Source: Fulvia fulva (Eukaryota > Ascomycota > Dothideomycetes > Mycosphaerellales > Mycosphaerellaceae). From it: a stretch of DNA of 64,000 nt. The translations under genes and the position numbers were made by a program. The stretch is taken from the NCBI RefSeq assembly GCF_020509005.1, contig NC_063014.1:5890001-5954000 (forward strand), given 5' to 3'. Under the pieces are notes generated by a model that did no database searches, was not told the DNA's origin, and saw only the letters and a program-made list of their open reading frames with translations. This document shows, one piece after another, positions 11,043 through 21,597 of the stretch; positions within the stretch are counted from its first letter, which is position 1, and the number at the start of each line of letters is the position of its first letter.

Positions 11043-13570
11043 TTATACCATCACAGGCCACCCATCTGGATCATCGCTCTCGACCTTGTCTCCGGCATCC
11101 TCAACATCCTCTACTGTAGCCTGGTGATTGACGATCTCAGTGCGCGTCTCAAACGGAGAGCTGATCTGCTCAATGGCCTGGTCTGATCCTTGATCAGAAT
11201 CTCTTTTGTCTGCCGGAGACTCGACCTCCTCCGCCCACAGCTCAGGAACGCGGCCTTCAATTAATGCCTGCGCGGCTGTTGTGTAGACGGCACCCTTCTT
11301 GGCGATATGCTGCTGCAGTATGCGTCCGACTGTGCCAAGCGTGCTAGATTCCATAGGGAGGCTGGCTATCTCGGCATCGAGCGCTGCTGCCAGGATAGGC
11401 GCTGCCAGGAGTCCGTCTACGTTGTACTTCGTGCTTTCGAAGTGATTCAATTGCTCTGCTGTCTCAGCTCGCATCTTGGCGAACAGCTCCGCCAGATCGA
11501 TCCAGAAAGAAATGTAATCGAAGCCCAGCTCTTTCTCTGCATCCGCTCTCAGCGATTTGAACAGCCGCAGCAGATCGAGGTGGGTGGTAGCGGAAGACTT
11601 GTCTGCCTTCCGGCGACCACGACTCAGGGCTTCCTGTTCTTGCTTCTCCGCGAAGATCTTTTGAAGTGTGACCTCAATCCAACCTCCCGTCCTTCTACCA
11701 ACAGCCAAGTCAGCGTTCACTGTGTCCCGCGCGACTTGAAAGAAGCGCGACGTAGTGTCGAACGTTCTTGACTTCCTGCAGCGGATGCTGTGTAGATTCG
11801 TTCGGGTCTTGGGATCGGCAAACATTGAAACAGGAGCGCCTAAGGCGATCGCATACCGGCGGAGGAAGACCGCAATGCTTTCGCCAGGTTTGACATCCTC
11901 GACCAACGACCTGTCTGCCCCGTGATGCGACAAGAGCCAATCCATATCTCGCCAGGCAATACCTAGAGTTCCAGCGTGCTGGGCAGCGCGATAGACGTAC
12001 CCCATCGCGACAACCACGGAGCCTTCGTTGGCAACCCTCAGTCCGGTGGGACATGTTCGCATCTGATGGTGGTCGATCTCTTGGAGAGCGAGCGCAGGCA
12101 TGTCTCGCCACAGCTTGATAGGCTTTCCGCCTATCCATGACGGTGCAAGCTGTTCTTTTGTTACATTTGCTGCATTTCTCATAGTCTCGACCATTGCGAA
12201 ATCCTCTTTGGCCAACCTCGACATCCCGGGACCCAGATAGATATCGACCAGTGGTGTAGATGATGTGGCGCTGAAATCGCGATACCTATTCATGACCAGC
12301 TTGGTCCTGCTGCTCATAGCTGTCAAAATTGTACACACATCTGGCTTGACCTTTTCCATGTTGCAGTGTATATCCATGTATACCTGGAACATAAAGCTAA
12401 TGATCATGAACTCCGCCTTACCCCAATCCTGCTCGAGTGCTTCTAGCAGATGCGGCAAATGGTAGTCAGGCTCAACAGCATCACGAGCCTCCAGAACTGC
12501 TTGGACAACACTCGGCAATAGGCTGCAAAGAACCTTTGCGAATGGATGGAAAGCGAAGCAGTCCACGGCATTGGTTGTAGGCCATTCTTTGACAAGGCCG
12601 TCGGGGTCGCTGCTCTTCGCAAGGACGTAAGCAGAAATATCGTTCCACTCGCGGGCGACGTAGCGCGCCAGCGTGGCGCCATACGGGCACAGGAGGTCTA
12701 CAATTTGGCCATCCAGCTCTTCTGTGGTGCCGAGTTTGACCAAAATGGGTGTCTGGGTCTTGTCATTGTTACGGAGCTCGACATTCAGGAGCGTCGTGAT
12801 GGCGGTATCACTACTGAGCGATGGGTGCGCAGCTATCAGCTTGACATGCGCACGTGCCATAAACCCAAACCCTGTCTCTGTCACTAGGGCAGCTGTTGCG
12901 TAGCTGAGCTTGTGATGGCAAGCCTCTGTCCAGGTCTCCTCAATGACCTTTCGAATCTCGAACATGCCCTTGAGGAACAGAAAAGGGCGAAGCGAGTCTC
13001 TTCCTCCGGATCCGTCTCGAGTGTTGGTGACGCTTTAGGTGGAGCGATCAGGTGTTTGACCTCATTCTTCACTGGTACAGATCTCCATGCTTCCTCGGAA
13101 GAATCCTCGACCTGTAGATGCTCGAACAGATTGCGTAGTGCTTCAGCTTTTAGACCTTTCGACCCCAGCTCCTGGTGTGCATCGCTAACATCTTCCCGTG
13201 CTGGGCCTTTCTCTTTCTTCCGGCTCCTACGAGCTCCTCTAAGCTTCTCACCAATATCTTCGGGTGCGCAAATGAACGCATCATGACCGGCGTCAGCTGC
13301 ATTCTGAGCATCATAGAACTCCGCACAGGCTTTTCTGCCGACAACAACATCCTTAATGAGCTCGACTATGTTTCCAGGGATCTCAATGGGTGGTTTCCAT
13401 CCAGCGATGAGATTGGCGTATTGCAGAAGTTCTCTGGTGGAGATGATGCCGCTTTTGTTCTTTGCTGTCGCGCTGCGTCGACATGCAGTCGCAGTTCCTA
13501 CTAGCCATCGAGTCACTCGGTTTGTGCCCTCTTTGTAAAGCGCATAGCGGTCGACGAGGTTGAAAGACAT
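11043..13570 (-). pseudogene. DUF6604-domain gene, copy B, broken by one frameshift
   Basis: Start at 13570 gives the DUF6604 N-terminus, parallel to copy A including the W-KPPIEIP stretch and the basic RKKEKG linker. The frame runs to ALFC at about 12980, where copy A reads VLFCFLKDM. Here the reading frame shifts by one base, and the next frame (from about 12970 down to 11043) continues with LKGMFEIRKVIEE, matching copy A onward. One A appears to be missing in GGAACAG at 12974-12980. There is no GT-AG pair to explain it as an intron. Both halves stay open for about 200 and 640 residues, so the lesion is recent or is an assembly error. The downstream half is about as long as in copy A. Confidence 0.75.
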
Positions 13571-14045
13571 GGTAAGTGGGTCCGAGTGGTCGTGGGCTGA
13601 TGATGCTTGAGCGGTCTTAGATTGCGGCGGGGAGGCAAGTAAGGGTGCACAAGATAAGGCGGCGTGAAAGTCGGCGGCATAAAGTGAACTTGTGCCAGCC
13701 GCAAAAGCACTGACCACTCAAGGCTCACCACGGGAGAAAATCTTCACAGCCTTGGCGAAGCTCGAGTGAATGAATGCAAGATTTACAATTCGCGAATGTT
13801 TGGCAAAAGTTGGGCTGCCCTTTGTCCTAGAAGGTCTAGAAGTAGCTACGTTTGTATCATTAACGCAAGACAAATGGGCCCCTGCGCCACGGCAGCCTGC
13901 ATGATGCTTGGCGTGGCCCAGTGGAATGGCTCCAGCACCCAGCGAGATGTTCGATGCCGCACACTCAACTGAGACTATGAAGCCGGATACTGGCTACACT
14001 TATACAACTGGCAATGAAGACAAGCGATACTCTGACTGTAAGCTA
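13571..14045. other. Upstream region of DUF6604 copy B
   Basis: About 475 bases between copy B and the remnant copy C. Only short frames, none convincing. Confidence 0.45.
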
Positions 14046-15000
14046 CTACGGCCGAAGATCCTGGAGCCAACTACCAGCCTGATCTCGAGCACGGCTACCA
14101 TCGCGCTGCGCTATACGGCCAGCTCGAAAATGCACCGCAACATGCTCGCAGTTTCTTCCATCTGAACGCGATGATACACGGCATATGAAGTTCGACGGGG
14201 CCCAGAACAATGCTATCAGATCGGCAGTCTTTCCATCCGGTCGACCTTTGGGAAGCGCGGTATCAAAGATGTCGAGTGGCTCCTCTCTGCCGATCGTATA
14301 AGTAGCATAGCCTCGTACTGCCGGTTGGTATCCTTCTGAGTTTCGTCGATGTCTCCGACATTGCAGAACCCATCTTCTTGGCATTGGCAAGGCCGACAGG
14401 GCCACGTAGCAGTTCTGTGCAGTCCTCCGCATCTTTCGCCCTTACGTGAAGCATGACCATACGGAAGAGGTCAGGGAACAACTTCAGCAATAAGTTCGTG
14501 CATGAGTGGTAGAGGCATTCAATGTCGACCGAGATGTTTAGACGACTAGTAGATTTGTTGATGTGTTTCACATGAGCTTCTGGCCAATGGCTTCGAGCGC
14601 ATCGTCATAGTCAGCGAAACCTGGATGTCGATCCAGGAGCTGAGCGTTTGCGAAGCGCATCACAGCGAAGGCAGCTTCTGTCGTCTCGCTTGCTGAAGTG
14701 ATTGTGATCTGATCAGCCTTGTAGTCCTACCAGGTCTTTCGCACAAGAGCGCGCACCTCGCGAAAGTCCGCCAGCAAAGCGTAGAGCGCGAATTGGTGGT
14801 CATCTTGCTGATCCTCTTGCAGCTCCACCTGAGTTGACTGTGTCTGCGTATTCCTCGTGGAGCTGCTCTCTGGAGGGGCCTTGTTCCAAGGGTGCTCTGA
14901 AAGGTCCTCGACCTGTGAATTCTGGAAAAGGTTGGTGAAACCTTCGTCTCTCCGGATGAAGACCGTGAACCTGAATTTGCCAGGTACCATTCATAGCCAT
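14046..15000 (-). pseudogene. DUF6604-domain gene, copy C, heavily decayed
   Basis: Pieces of the same family are recognised in several frames on the minus strand. Near 14950-14870 is NLFQNSQVED followed by a W-x-x-AP stretch, like NLFENLQIEE in copy A. Near 14790-14730 is a FALYALLADFREVRALV stretch, like the FCFLKDMQEMRALV region. At about 14490 is LFPDLFRMV, like LFPDLFRLV of copy A. Stops and frame changes separate them, and the N-terminal domain start and the C-terminal third are missing. It is a remnant with no plausible product. Confidence 0.7.
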
Positions 15001-15531
15001 GGAGTCCCGAACTGTTCGAGCAGCCTTGTTTAGGGTAGGGCGAACGGAGATGGGTGATACATTCCAAGCCCCGATGCGATAAAACGGCGCTGTTTGAAAT
15101 AACCCGTGATCTCCCGAGCTGAGGAGGGAGGTTGATAGACCAGGGAAAGATCGTCTTTATCGCGTCATGGCGCCAGACTCACTGGTAACATCAAACATTA
15201 CCATTGTCACCAACAGACATGCATGATTCGTTCACGATGAGATCGACGCGATGGCCATCGATGGACGCGTGAGTCCTCAAGTCCGGCGTATAAGCAGCTC
15301 ACGACTGGGCGACGGACGGCATAATGTTTCGGCACGCTGGAAATGATGGGGCGCGGTCATCAAGCTGCAGTTGAGGTCAGGCATGTCGTGTTTCGGGGCT
15401 GGGAAAATGTCTTCAAAAGCGCCAGCGGATCATCCGCGGCCCACCGAAAAGCAGCCAGTCCGCAGATCGGAGGTATTATCGCACATACAGCAAGCACGAC
15501 CACCGCGAACCTCTCCTGTGCTCTCAGCACA
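15001..15531. other. Intergenic region and promoter of the 15532 gene
   Basis: No gene supported. The open frame of the next gene extends upstream to 15343, but the ATG at 15532 has the better context (CAGCACAATGGC), so 15343-15531 is more likely 5' untranslated. Confidence 0.45.
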
Positions 15532-16977
15532 ATGGCAGCAAATTCAACCCTGTTCGCCAGCATAGCAAAAGACCGCGTAAACGCAAAACAGCCCCCATCC
15601 ACCGGCGATGACCTGGACGTGGACCGATGTGCCGCTTTGCACAACCAATTACTGCTCTATGGATGGTTCTGCTCGGGGAAGAAGATTTCCGCCATGGAGA
15701 AGAGGTCCTGGTGGGGCAAGCATGGCAACGACTCTCTAAAGAAAGTCCTCCGTCCAAAGGTCGTGCGGTACCTCTCGAAAGTCTTCGACGTGGAGAGACA
15801 TAATTTCTTCTACCATGTCTCCGGCCTGGCCTCAGAAAAGGAAATGCTGCAGCTGGCGGACGTGCTAGAGGATAGCGACCACGGGCCGGTGCACACGGAG
15901 AAGTATCGATTTGTGGTGCTGTACAAGACGTCGGAGGCGTTGGTGTCGAAGCCCGCGGGGATTGTGCATGATCAGCAGACGGGGAAGGCGTTGTTGATGC
16001 CGACATACCATCACCTGTTTGATTTCAGTAATGCGCATCTGCCGTGGCAGAAGATGGAGAGGATTCTGAGTGCGTATATTGATATGATTGAGGCGGAGAA
16101 GGCGGTGGCGATACATGATGAGGCGGGAAAGCATGATGAGGGGATGCACCATCCACGGCAGGAGTTGGAGCAGAATAAGATGCTGGCGAGGTATAAGACG
16201 CGGCCGTGGATCTTGCAGCCGTATACGTTGAACGATCTTTACGCGTGTCTGGATATCTGGAGACGACTGGTGCACGGGCTGGAGACACGGGCTGGTGTCG
16301 CTAATCCGATCAACCTGGATGAAGAAGATGACGATGAAGAAGATTATGCGCCGCTGTGCTCGAGTACTGCGCTGAACGTGGCTGGCATACCTCAAGGCTT
16401 CGCATATCAACTCCTGTCTCACGCACAGCAATCGCAAGTCTGGTTCCTGGCACCTGGTCTCCGATTACCCAAAGTGGAAGAATTCTTACAACAACCCTTC
16501 AAGAAAGTGCTCCAGCAATACCCGGAAGAGACTCGTGGTATGAAGATGCCCTTCCTCTTCCTGCGATGTGAAGGTACCGTCACAGCCAAGGAAGGCAAAT
16601 TCCGCTACCCCTTCTCAACGGTCGAGCGGGTACCCTGCGGTCTATACCTCGATGCCTTCCCGAACGCCCAAAATCCTTTCGAAGATGCATGCCGACTAGT
16701 GCTACCTATCAAGCTCGGCAACAACAGATATGCCAGAACCTCCGACTTTCGGCCTATTATCAGGAGTCATAGTGACCTCTATCAGACGGGCGTCAATCCC
16801 TATGTCATGCGACACGGCCCCAAGCTGGTGGCGGTGCTCGAGAATTGGCTTGCTCAGGTGGAGTCAGGTCACTGGAGTGTGAACGAGCTTGGTGTCTCTG
16901 ACGATATTGAGATGTGGAAGCAGGCTGATACAAGGGATAATTGGTGGCGGTACCAGAGCGAGCATTTGTTCGTGTAG
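15532..16977 (+). CDS. Hypothetical protein, 481 residues
   Basis: Single-exon gene. The start at 15532 is chosen for its fungal-type context (CACAATGGC); an in-frame ATG at 15343 would add 63 residues of low-quality sequence. The protein is soluble, with an acidic run (DEEDDDEEDY, about residues 261-270) in the middle. I do not recognise a family or catalytic motif. The length, steady codon use and absence of frame breaks support a real gene. It lies between decayed accessory genes and reads away from the DUF6604 array. Confidence 0.6.
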   Translation: MAANSTLFASIAKDRVNAKQPPSTGDDLDVDRCAALHNQLLLYGWFCSGKKISAMEKRSWWGKHGNDSLKKVLRPKVVRYLSKVFDVERHNFFYHVSGLASEKEMLQLADVLEDSDHGPVHTEKYRFVVLYKTSEALVSKPAGIVHDQQTGKALLMPTYHHLFDFSNAHLPWQKMERILSAYIDMIEAEKAVAIHDEAGKHDEGMHHPRQELEQNKMLARYKTRPWILQPYTLNDLYACLDIWRRLVHGLETRAGVANPINLDEEDDDEEDYAPLCSSTALNVAGIPQGFAYQLLSHAQQSQVWFLAPGLRLPKVEEFLQQPFKKVLQQYPEETRGMKMPFLFLRCEGTVTAKEGKFRYPFSTVERVPCGLYLDAFPNAQNPFEDACRLVLPIKLGNNRYARTSDFRPIIRSHSDLYQTGVNPYVMRHGPKLVAVLENWLAQVESGHWSVNELGVSDDIEMWKQADTRDNWWRYQSEHLFV

Positions 16978-17091
16978 AATATGAGGTAGCATCATTGGGG
17001 AGTTTTGAATGGGCTTTGGGATTTAGCGATGCATAGTGAGCGATTATGGCGGTAATGGTTGCACGAGAGTTGATAGATTCTGCTTCATAGA

Positions 17092-18283
17092 CTACTTGAG
17101 CTCGATCTCCCGACTTTCAAATAAGAGTGCTACGAACAACATAGTCAGCGATAGCGACATGCCGATTGGTACTGCAGCATTCTGCAGATCAGAGGCATGG
17201 TCCCACCTGAACAACCAGAGGAAGAAGACCACAATCCCGGGCACGTTAGCCGAGAATCCATAAGCCAGCACGCGAGCAAAGCTACGACGCTCTCGGGCAT
17301 ATATGCCCCAGAAAATCTCCCGGTTGCCATCCTGCATATTGAGCGGAGTCTTCCTCTCCGGCAGACTGGCAACGACTCCCTGGCTATACACACGTCCATT
17401 GGGCCTCTACATATGCCACAAATGCCAGCTGTGACACTCGTCGCAGGATTTGTGGAAGCGGTTGCGAAATTCTTGCTCGGATACAGGGCCGCCGGGAGGA
17501 CTGGGCTCTATGGGACGAGGGATGAAGTCGTAGTCGGTATTGTCCTTCGAGGGGAAGCCAATTCGCCGAGGAGCGCCTTCGTCTTGGTCGCCGAGGGGGT
17601 ACTTGTGGAACTGTTCACATAATAGTGGCGACGCCAGTACAGTGGGGAAGACTTGCCTCGTAGAAGTCACAGTGGTCATATTGACACATGGAAAACCATA
17701 GTCGAAACTATTTGCGAAGCTGTAAGTATCGGGCCTTCAACTCACGGAAGAATTCTGCATCGTTACGCGTGTCATGGGTTTCGATATCGCTGAAGGTCAA
17801 TGCGGAGCCAGTGCGAACACATAGAAAGACGTGCCGCAACAGCGATGCTGATGTCTGGCAAGATATGTCTTGTTTGTTTGTGGGTTGAATGGTTTGTTGC
17901 GGGTGTGGTGCGCTGACGGTAGATTGTGGATCGGGCGCGAGTTGTGAAGCTTGCGAAGGCGGCATGTTCTGTTGGTTTGATGAGGAGTTCCTTGTCCTCG
18001 TTGGTGCTGATGCCGGATCATCGAATGCAGCCACAAGGGAGGACCACTCCCCTGAGTACCTTCTCGCCTGGTTCGATGCCGTATGATCCAGGAGTTCGTT
18101 GTCCGCTGTACAAGCATAGGATGCTCGAGCTGCTTCAGAGGGCAGATCGATGTGATCGAGGTAGCCCGCTGGAGTCTTCCATTGGATTCTAAGCCATGTC
18201 TCCGGTGGACGATGTCTCCGGTGGACGATAGCTTCTAGGCTTGAAAGGCCACCAGTTTCACGTCTCTCGCATGGGTTCCTCAA
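17092..18283 (-). pseudogene. Decayed fungal membrane-protein gene
   Basis: Three pieces on the minus strand fit one fungal family that I recognise from its conserved blocks but cannot name. The first piece (up to 17708) ends with FFRELKARYLQLRK, then a TAG stop, then FRLWFSMCQYDHCDF in the same frame. The middle piece (17679-17407) has a P-rich stretch and EFRNRFHKSCDECHSW, then a TAG. The last piece (17391-17092), in frame with it, has EIFWGIYARE and two hydrophobic segments ending at a stop, the usual C-terminal membrane part. Two in-frame TAG stops interrupt conserved blocks, and the frame changes around 17650. The 5' limit is unclear and overlaps the end of the next gene. Confidence 0.6.
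18195..18226. repeat. 16-base tandem duplication
   Basis: ATGTCTCCGGTGGACG occurs twice in a row. It sits in the upstream part of the decayed membrane-protein gene and looks like a simple recent slippage event. Confidence 0.7.
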
Positions 18284-19628
18284 CCCATGCTTTGCAGGTG
18301 TCCATGAAGGTGTTACAGCCCGGGAAGGCGCTACTGTGCATTTCCATCAGCGTGACAGCATCCTTTGGCACGAAAGACAGCTCATAAGCTACAGCGAGCA
18401 TGGAATCTTCCATGCTTGTGGCGCCGTCAGCCCTTCGTGCTTCTTCTTCAAGGCGGCTCAGAAGGATCTGTCTATATATGCCAAGTACGGAGAGGAAGAG
18501 GGCGTCCTTGTACCTCATGTAGGCATCACTCCGAAGAATCAGCTTCTGCACGATGCCAAAGTCTTCCTTCGATAGCGTGGCTCCTTCGTTTGTATCAAGG
18601 GTCGAGAAAATGCTGGTAGCCTGACCAATGTCCCCCCGAATGCGCCCATTGGCTCTGCGTCTTAGCAGCTTCACCGGAATATGGAATTCATGAGGTATGA
18701 GTTTCGCCGAGGCTATCACTCGGCACAACCAAGCAACATCAGCACTGTCCGTTGTGAGCAGCTCCGTGGTGAGATCAAGTTCATAGGCCTGTACAAGCCT
18801 GTTGATGCTGTCGCGGAGCTCAGTCATGTCCATCCATGGGTCCATCGCTGTCGCCGCCTTTTCCAGCAGAGACAAGGTTCCGTGAATTCCATCATGGCGA
18901 AAGCAGACTTCCGCATACTCTGCGATTCGCTCGACGAGAGACGTGTCATTTACCGCCCTGCCCACGCCGGTGGCAAAGGCGTTTGCCAGACCCAGTTCAG
19001 ATCCGTGACGAATCTTATGGGCGCCCGAGGCACCAAAGTAATCTCTTTCAGCAGCACGCCTTCCAGCAGCGCGTGATCTCTCCGCGATGCTGCTGCGACC
19101 GGGGACAGGGCCAACGCGCAGCCTAGCATCCGCAAAATGATCAATGTGAGGCCGCACCACAAGCTTGCCAGAAGTATAGGTGCCTCTGGTTTCCCCTGTG
19201 GCTTTGGCTGGTTCTCCGAGTATGGACGGCTGTGCCGACTCATCCTCCTTGAGTCCCTGCTCCGAGCTGTCGTCTTTTGAGTCAGAATAATATCCAAGTA
19301 ATCCCGGCTGCAGCAAATCCTCCTGAGGTGGGATCGGGCGCGAGGCTTGCTCAGTTCTACGTGCAGGCCGAGAGATCCTGTCCTCTTCATCCGAAGCCAT
19401 GCTTGATGATGCACGAGTTCCAAGGCTTAGGGGATTCGGCCCGTCATGAGATGGCGAGATTTCCGTTTGCTCGACGGACGAGCCTTGCTGATGAGTCTTT
19501 GACAAGCCGCTAGTATATGTGTTTGTGTCCGGTTTTGCATGTGCGGGCTTTCCATCCACAATTTCTCGCCTTGATGGGATCTTATGCGCGAGTTGTTCGC
19601 TTGTAGGATATCTGAACGAGTATGCCAT
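18258..19628 (-). CDS. Hypothetical protein, 456 residues
   Basis: Open frame from ATG at 19628 to the stop at 18258. The first ~190 residues are low in complexity (Ser, Thr, Pro, Glu rich). The last ~220 are helical and well ordered in appearance, with no motif I recognise. A stretch at about residues 60-75 (SHDGPNPLSLGT) is repeated upstream of this start (see the next entry), which suggests the ancestral gene was longer. It is possible that the product starts at 19628 only because the upstream part has been lost to a stop codon. Confidence 0.5.
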   Translation of the reverse strand: MAYSFRYPTSEQLAHKIPSRREIVDGKPAHAKPDTNTYTSGLSKTHQQGSSVEQTEISPSHDGPNPLSLGTRASSSMASDEEDRISRPARRTEQASRPIPPQEDLLQPGLLGYYSDSKDDSSEQGLKEDESAQPSILGEPAKATGETRGTYTSGKLVVRPHIDHFADARLRVGPVPGRSSIAERSRAAGRRAAERDYFGASGAHKIRHGSELGLANAFATGVGRAVNDTSLVERIAEYAEVCFRHDGIHGTLSLLEKAATAMDPWMDMTELRDSINRLVQAYELDLTTELLTTDSADVAWLCRVIASAKLIPHEFHIPVKLLRRRANGRIRGDIGQATSIFSTLDTNEGATLSKEDFGIVQKLILRSDAYMRYKDALFLSVLGIYRQILLSRLEEEARRADGATSMEDSMLAVAYELSFVPKDAVTLMEMHSSAFPGCNTFMDTCKAWVEEPMRET

Positions 19629-20140
19629 ATGCCCTCTTGCCGATCGCCCAAGAGCCTCATCACTAACCCGAGGGTCTTCACTCCGATGCTCTCGGAGCGT
19701 GTCTCATACTGTCATAAAGGCGTTGTCCCCGAACGACGGCTCTCCGGGCGAATCTGATCGTGATTCTACCTTTTTCTTCTCCACATCACAGTCCTCTCGA
19801 GCCGAGATTGGCTGCGTAGGCCGCACAGTCCTGGATTCAGGTATGGAGACCGTGCCTCCGGTGTCCTCTCCGTCCGGAGCCATGGTCGATCTTGCACTAG
19901 TTCCAAGGCTCGGGCGACTCAGCCCATCATGAACTGGGAAATGTAAGGAAGTTCAGTTAGAGACGCCTTGATGAGACACCTGAGACGCGTCCAGGGCGCT
20001 GATGGCTTCTGGCTGCTTCGTTGGAGACATTTTTGGCTAACATATCTTACCTCTAAACAACTCGAACGTGCCTTGCCGAGGCTTTGAAGTGGTCCTGGCG
20101 TTTGTGCTTGTATCCAGTTCTGGAGTATCAATTCGCGAAT
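19629..20140 (-). pseudogene. Upstream extension of the 18258 gene, cut by an in-frame TGA
   Basis: The same reading frame as the 19628 gene continues upstream through a single TGA at 19706-19704 (GTA TGA GAC, likely an altered CGA). Above it lies VHDGLSRPSLGTSARS, a diverged copy of the downstream DGPNPLSLGTRASS stretch. An intron at 20050-19934 (GTAAGA...CCCAG) joins this to another open piece containing DTPELDTSTNARTTS and FELFR. The true start was not found. The gene is either a pseudogene at its 5' end or now starts at 19628. Confidence 0.45.
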
Positions 20141-20179
20141 CAGGGCTGTATGGGGGTCAATGTCTTTACCACCCACCAT

Positions 20180-20537
20180 CTATGTGGACAGGCTTCTGCT
20201 GAGGTAGAGGTGCGCGGCGCACATGCGCAGCTGCACGTGCGGTGTGCGGAGAAGAACAGAAATAGAAGAGGTGGTCAAAGATTCGAAGGGGATGAGGTTC
20301 TAGAGGTATAGTAGCAGGCTTGGACGATCCTTGAAAGTACAAGTACGTACTTTACGCTACACGGAGCCCCATTGCTAGGCGCATATCAAGCACATCGTGA
20401 GCCTCCCCACGCGAAATGCGGCTGACTGTGCTGCCAGCGCCACTTTCCGTAGTTCCAAACGCCTCGCTGTAATCGCATCTTCAAAATCATGTCCTGTCGT
20501 ATCATCATCGCATCGCCAATCTCTGTCTGCTTCACGC
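20180..20537. other. Spacer at the 3' side of YTH1
   Basis: No gene supported. It lies between the YTH1 stop codon and the start region of the 18258 gene, both on the minus strand. Confidence 0.4.
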
Positions 20538-21597
20538 CTAGTTCCTCGGTCTTCCGTGACCCCCATCCCTACGTTGTCCACCACCTCGCCTGCCCCGACT
20601 CCTGAAGTTCCATCTACCAGCACCCCTGTCTCCACGCTCCCAACTCTCCCTGCTCCTCTCCATCTCAGCATAGAACTCATTCTCCCTCTCCTCCTGCTCC
20701 GCCTTCTCCACCTCGGAATCCTTCACCTTCCTCACCTCCGGCTTCTTCGGATTCAAATCCTCATCCTTGATCCACCTCGCATGGGCACCATGCTCGCAAC
20801 ACACGACTCGATCCGCCAGTGGTGGGTTCTTCCTCCCGTTAGGACAGAAGCCCGCCAAGTAGTATGGACATAGCTTCTTGTGCTTGATGTGGCGGAGATT
20901 GCAGTAGGGTCCGAGTGGGCAGAAGCCGCGGGCGTAGTGTGGGCAGGCGGGGCGACGGAGGTCGGAGGTGGGTGGGACGTGGAGGTAGGTGCAGTCGTCG
21001 CCGTTGGGGCAGATGCCGTAACGGGAAAATTCCTTGCATTCGCGTTCGTCGCGGAGGTTGAAGGTGTGTGCGAACTCGCAGGATTCGGCTTTCTTGCAGA
21101 GGCCGCGTTGGTAGTGCTTGCAGATCTAGGTGAGGGTGTTAGGGACTGGACAGGAAGTGCATTGTATTTGGATGGTATGTAGCATGTAGATAGTTCGTGA
21201 TATATGACAGTAGATAGTCTCGACCCTCTCCTGCACTTGCGAAGCATCCAACCGCTATGATGCGATCCGTATCGTGGTCCCTGGGCTTGTGGGTGTGGGT
21301 GTGGGTGTGGGTGTTGGGGACGCTGGGGAAGTGTTTACATACGAGATGCGGTACGCCAGAGCGCTCGCCTTGTGGAAGATAGTGACGGTATGGACAAGTG
21401 ACACCTCTTGGACACGACTTGCCCTTGGAGTCGATGAAGTCCTGACAGTTCGGTCGTGTGACTTTCGAGGGCGCGCCGAGTGTGGGTAGTGTGCCTTTGA
21501 GGTGGTTGTCGAATGTGAAGGATGTCGGGGTGTATGTCTGTGGATTCAGGACCTGGTCGGCGAGTGTTGATCGCGTGGTGGTGGTGGTTGTCGCCAT
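20538..21597 (-). CDS. YTH1: Cleavage and polyadenylation factor CCCH zinc-finger subunit (CPSF30/Yth1)
   Basis: Exon 1 is 21597-21343 and exon 2 is 21125-20538, with a 217-base intron (GTATGT...CTAG), giving 280 residues. Five CCCH fingers are seen in order. They include CPRGVTCPYRH (finger 1), CKHYQRGLCKKAESCEFAH (2), a C-x8-C-x5-C-x3-H finger (3) and CPHYARGFCPLGPYCNLRH (4). Finger 5 begins CPYYLAGFC but its third cysteine is set further away than usual. Yth1 is the zinc-finger subunit of the mRNA 3'-end cleavage complex and reads the polyadenylation signal. The C-terminus is charged and ends in an RG-rich tail, as in fungal relatives. Introns and finger order place the start at ATG 21597. 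It is transcribed away from the CCCH/Smr gene at 22278. CFT1, which encodes its complex partner, is at 41456. Confidence 0.93.

Noticed and set aside
15343..15531. Earlier ATG for the 15532 gene
   Set aside because: In frame, but poor context and low-quality residues; the ATG at 15532 has a CACAATGGC context.
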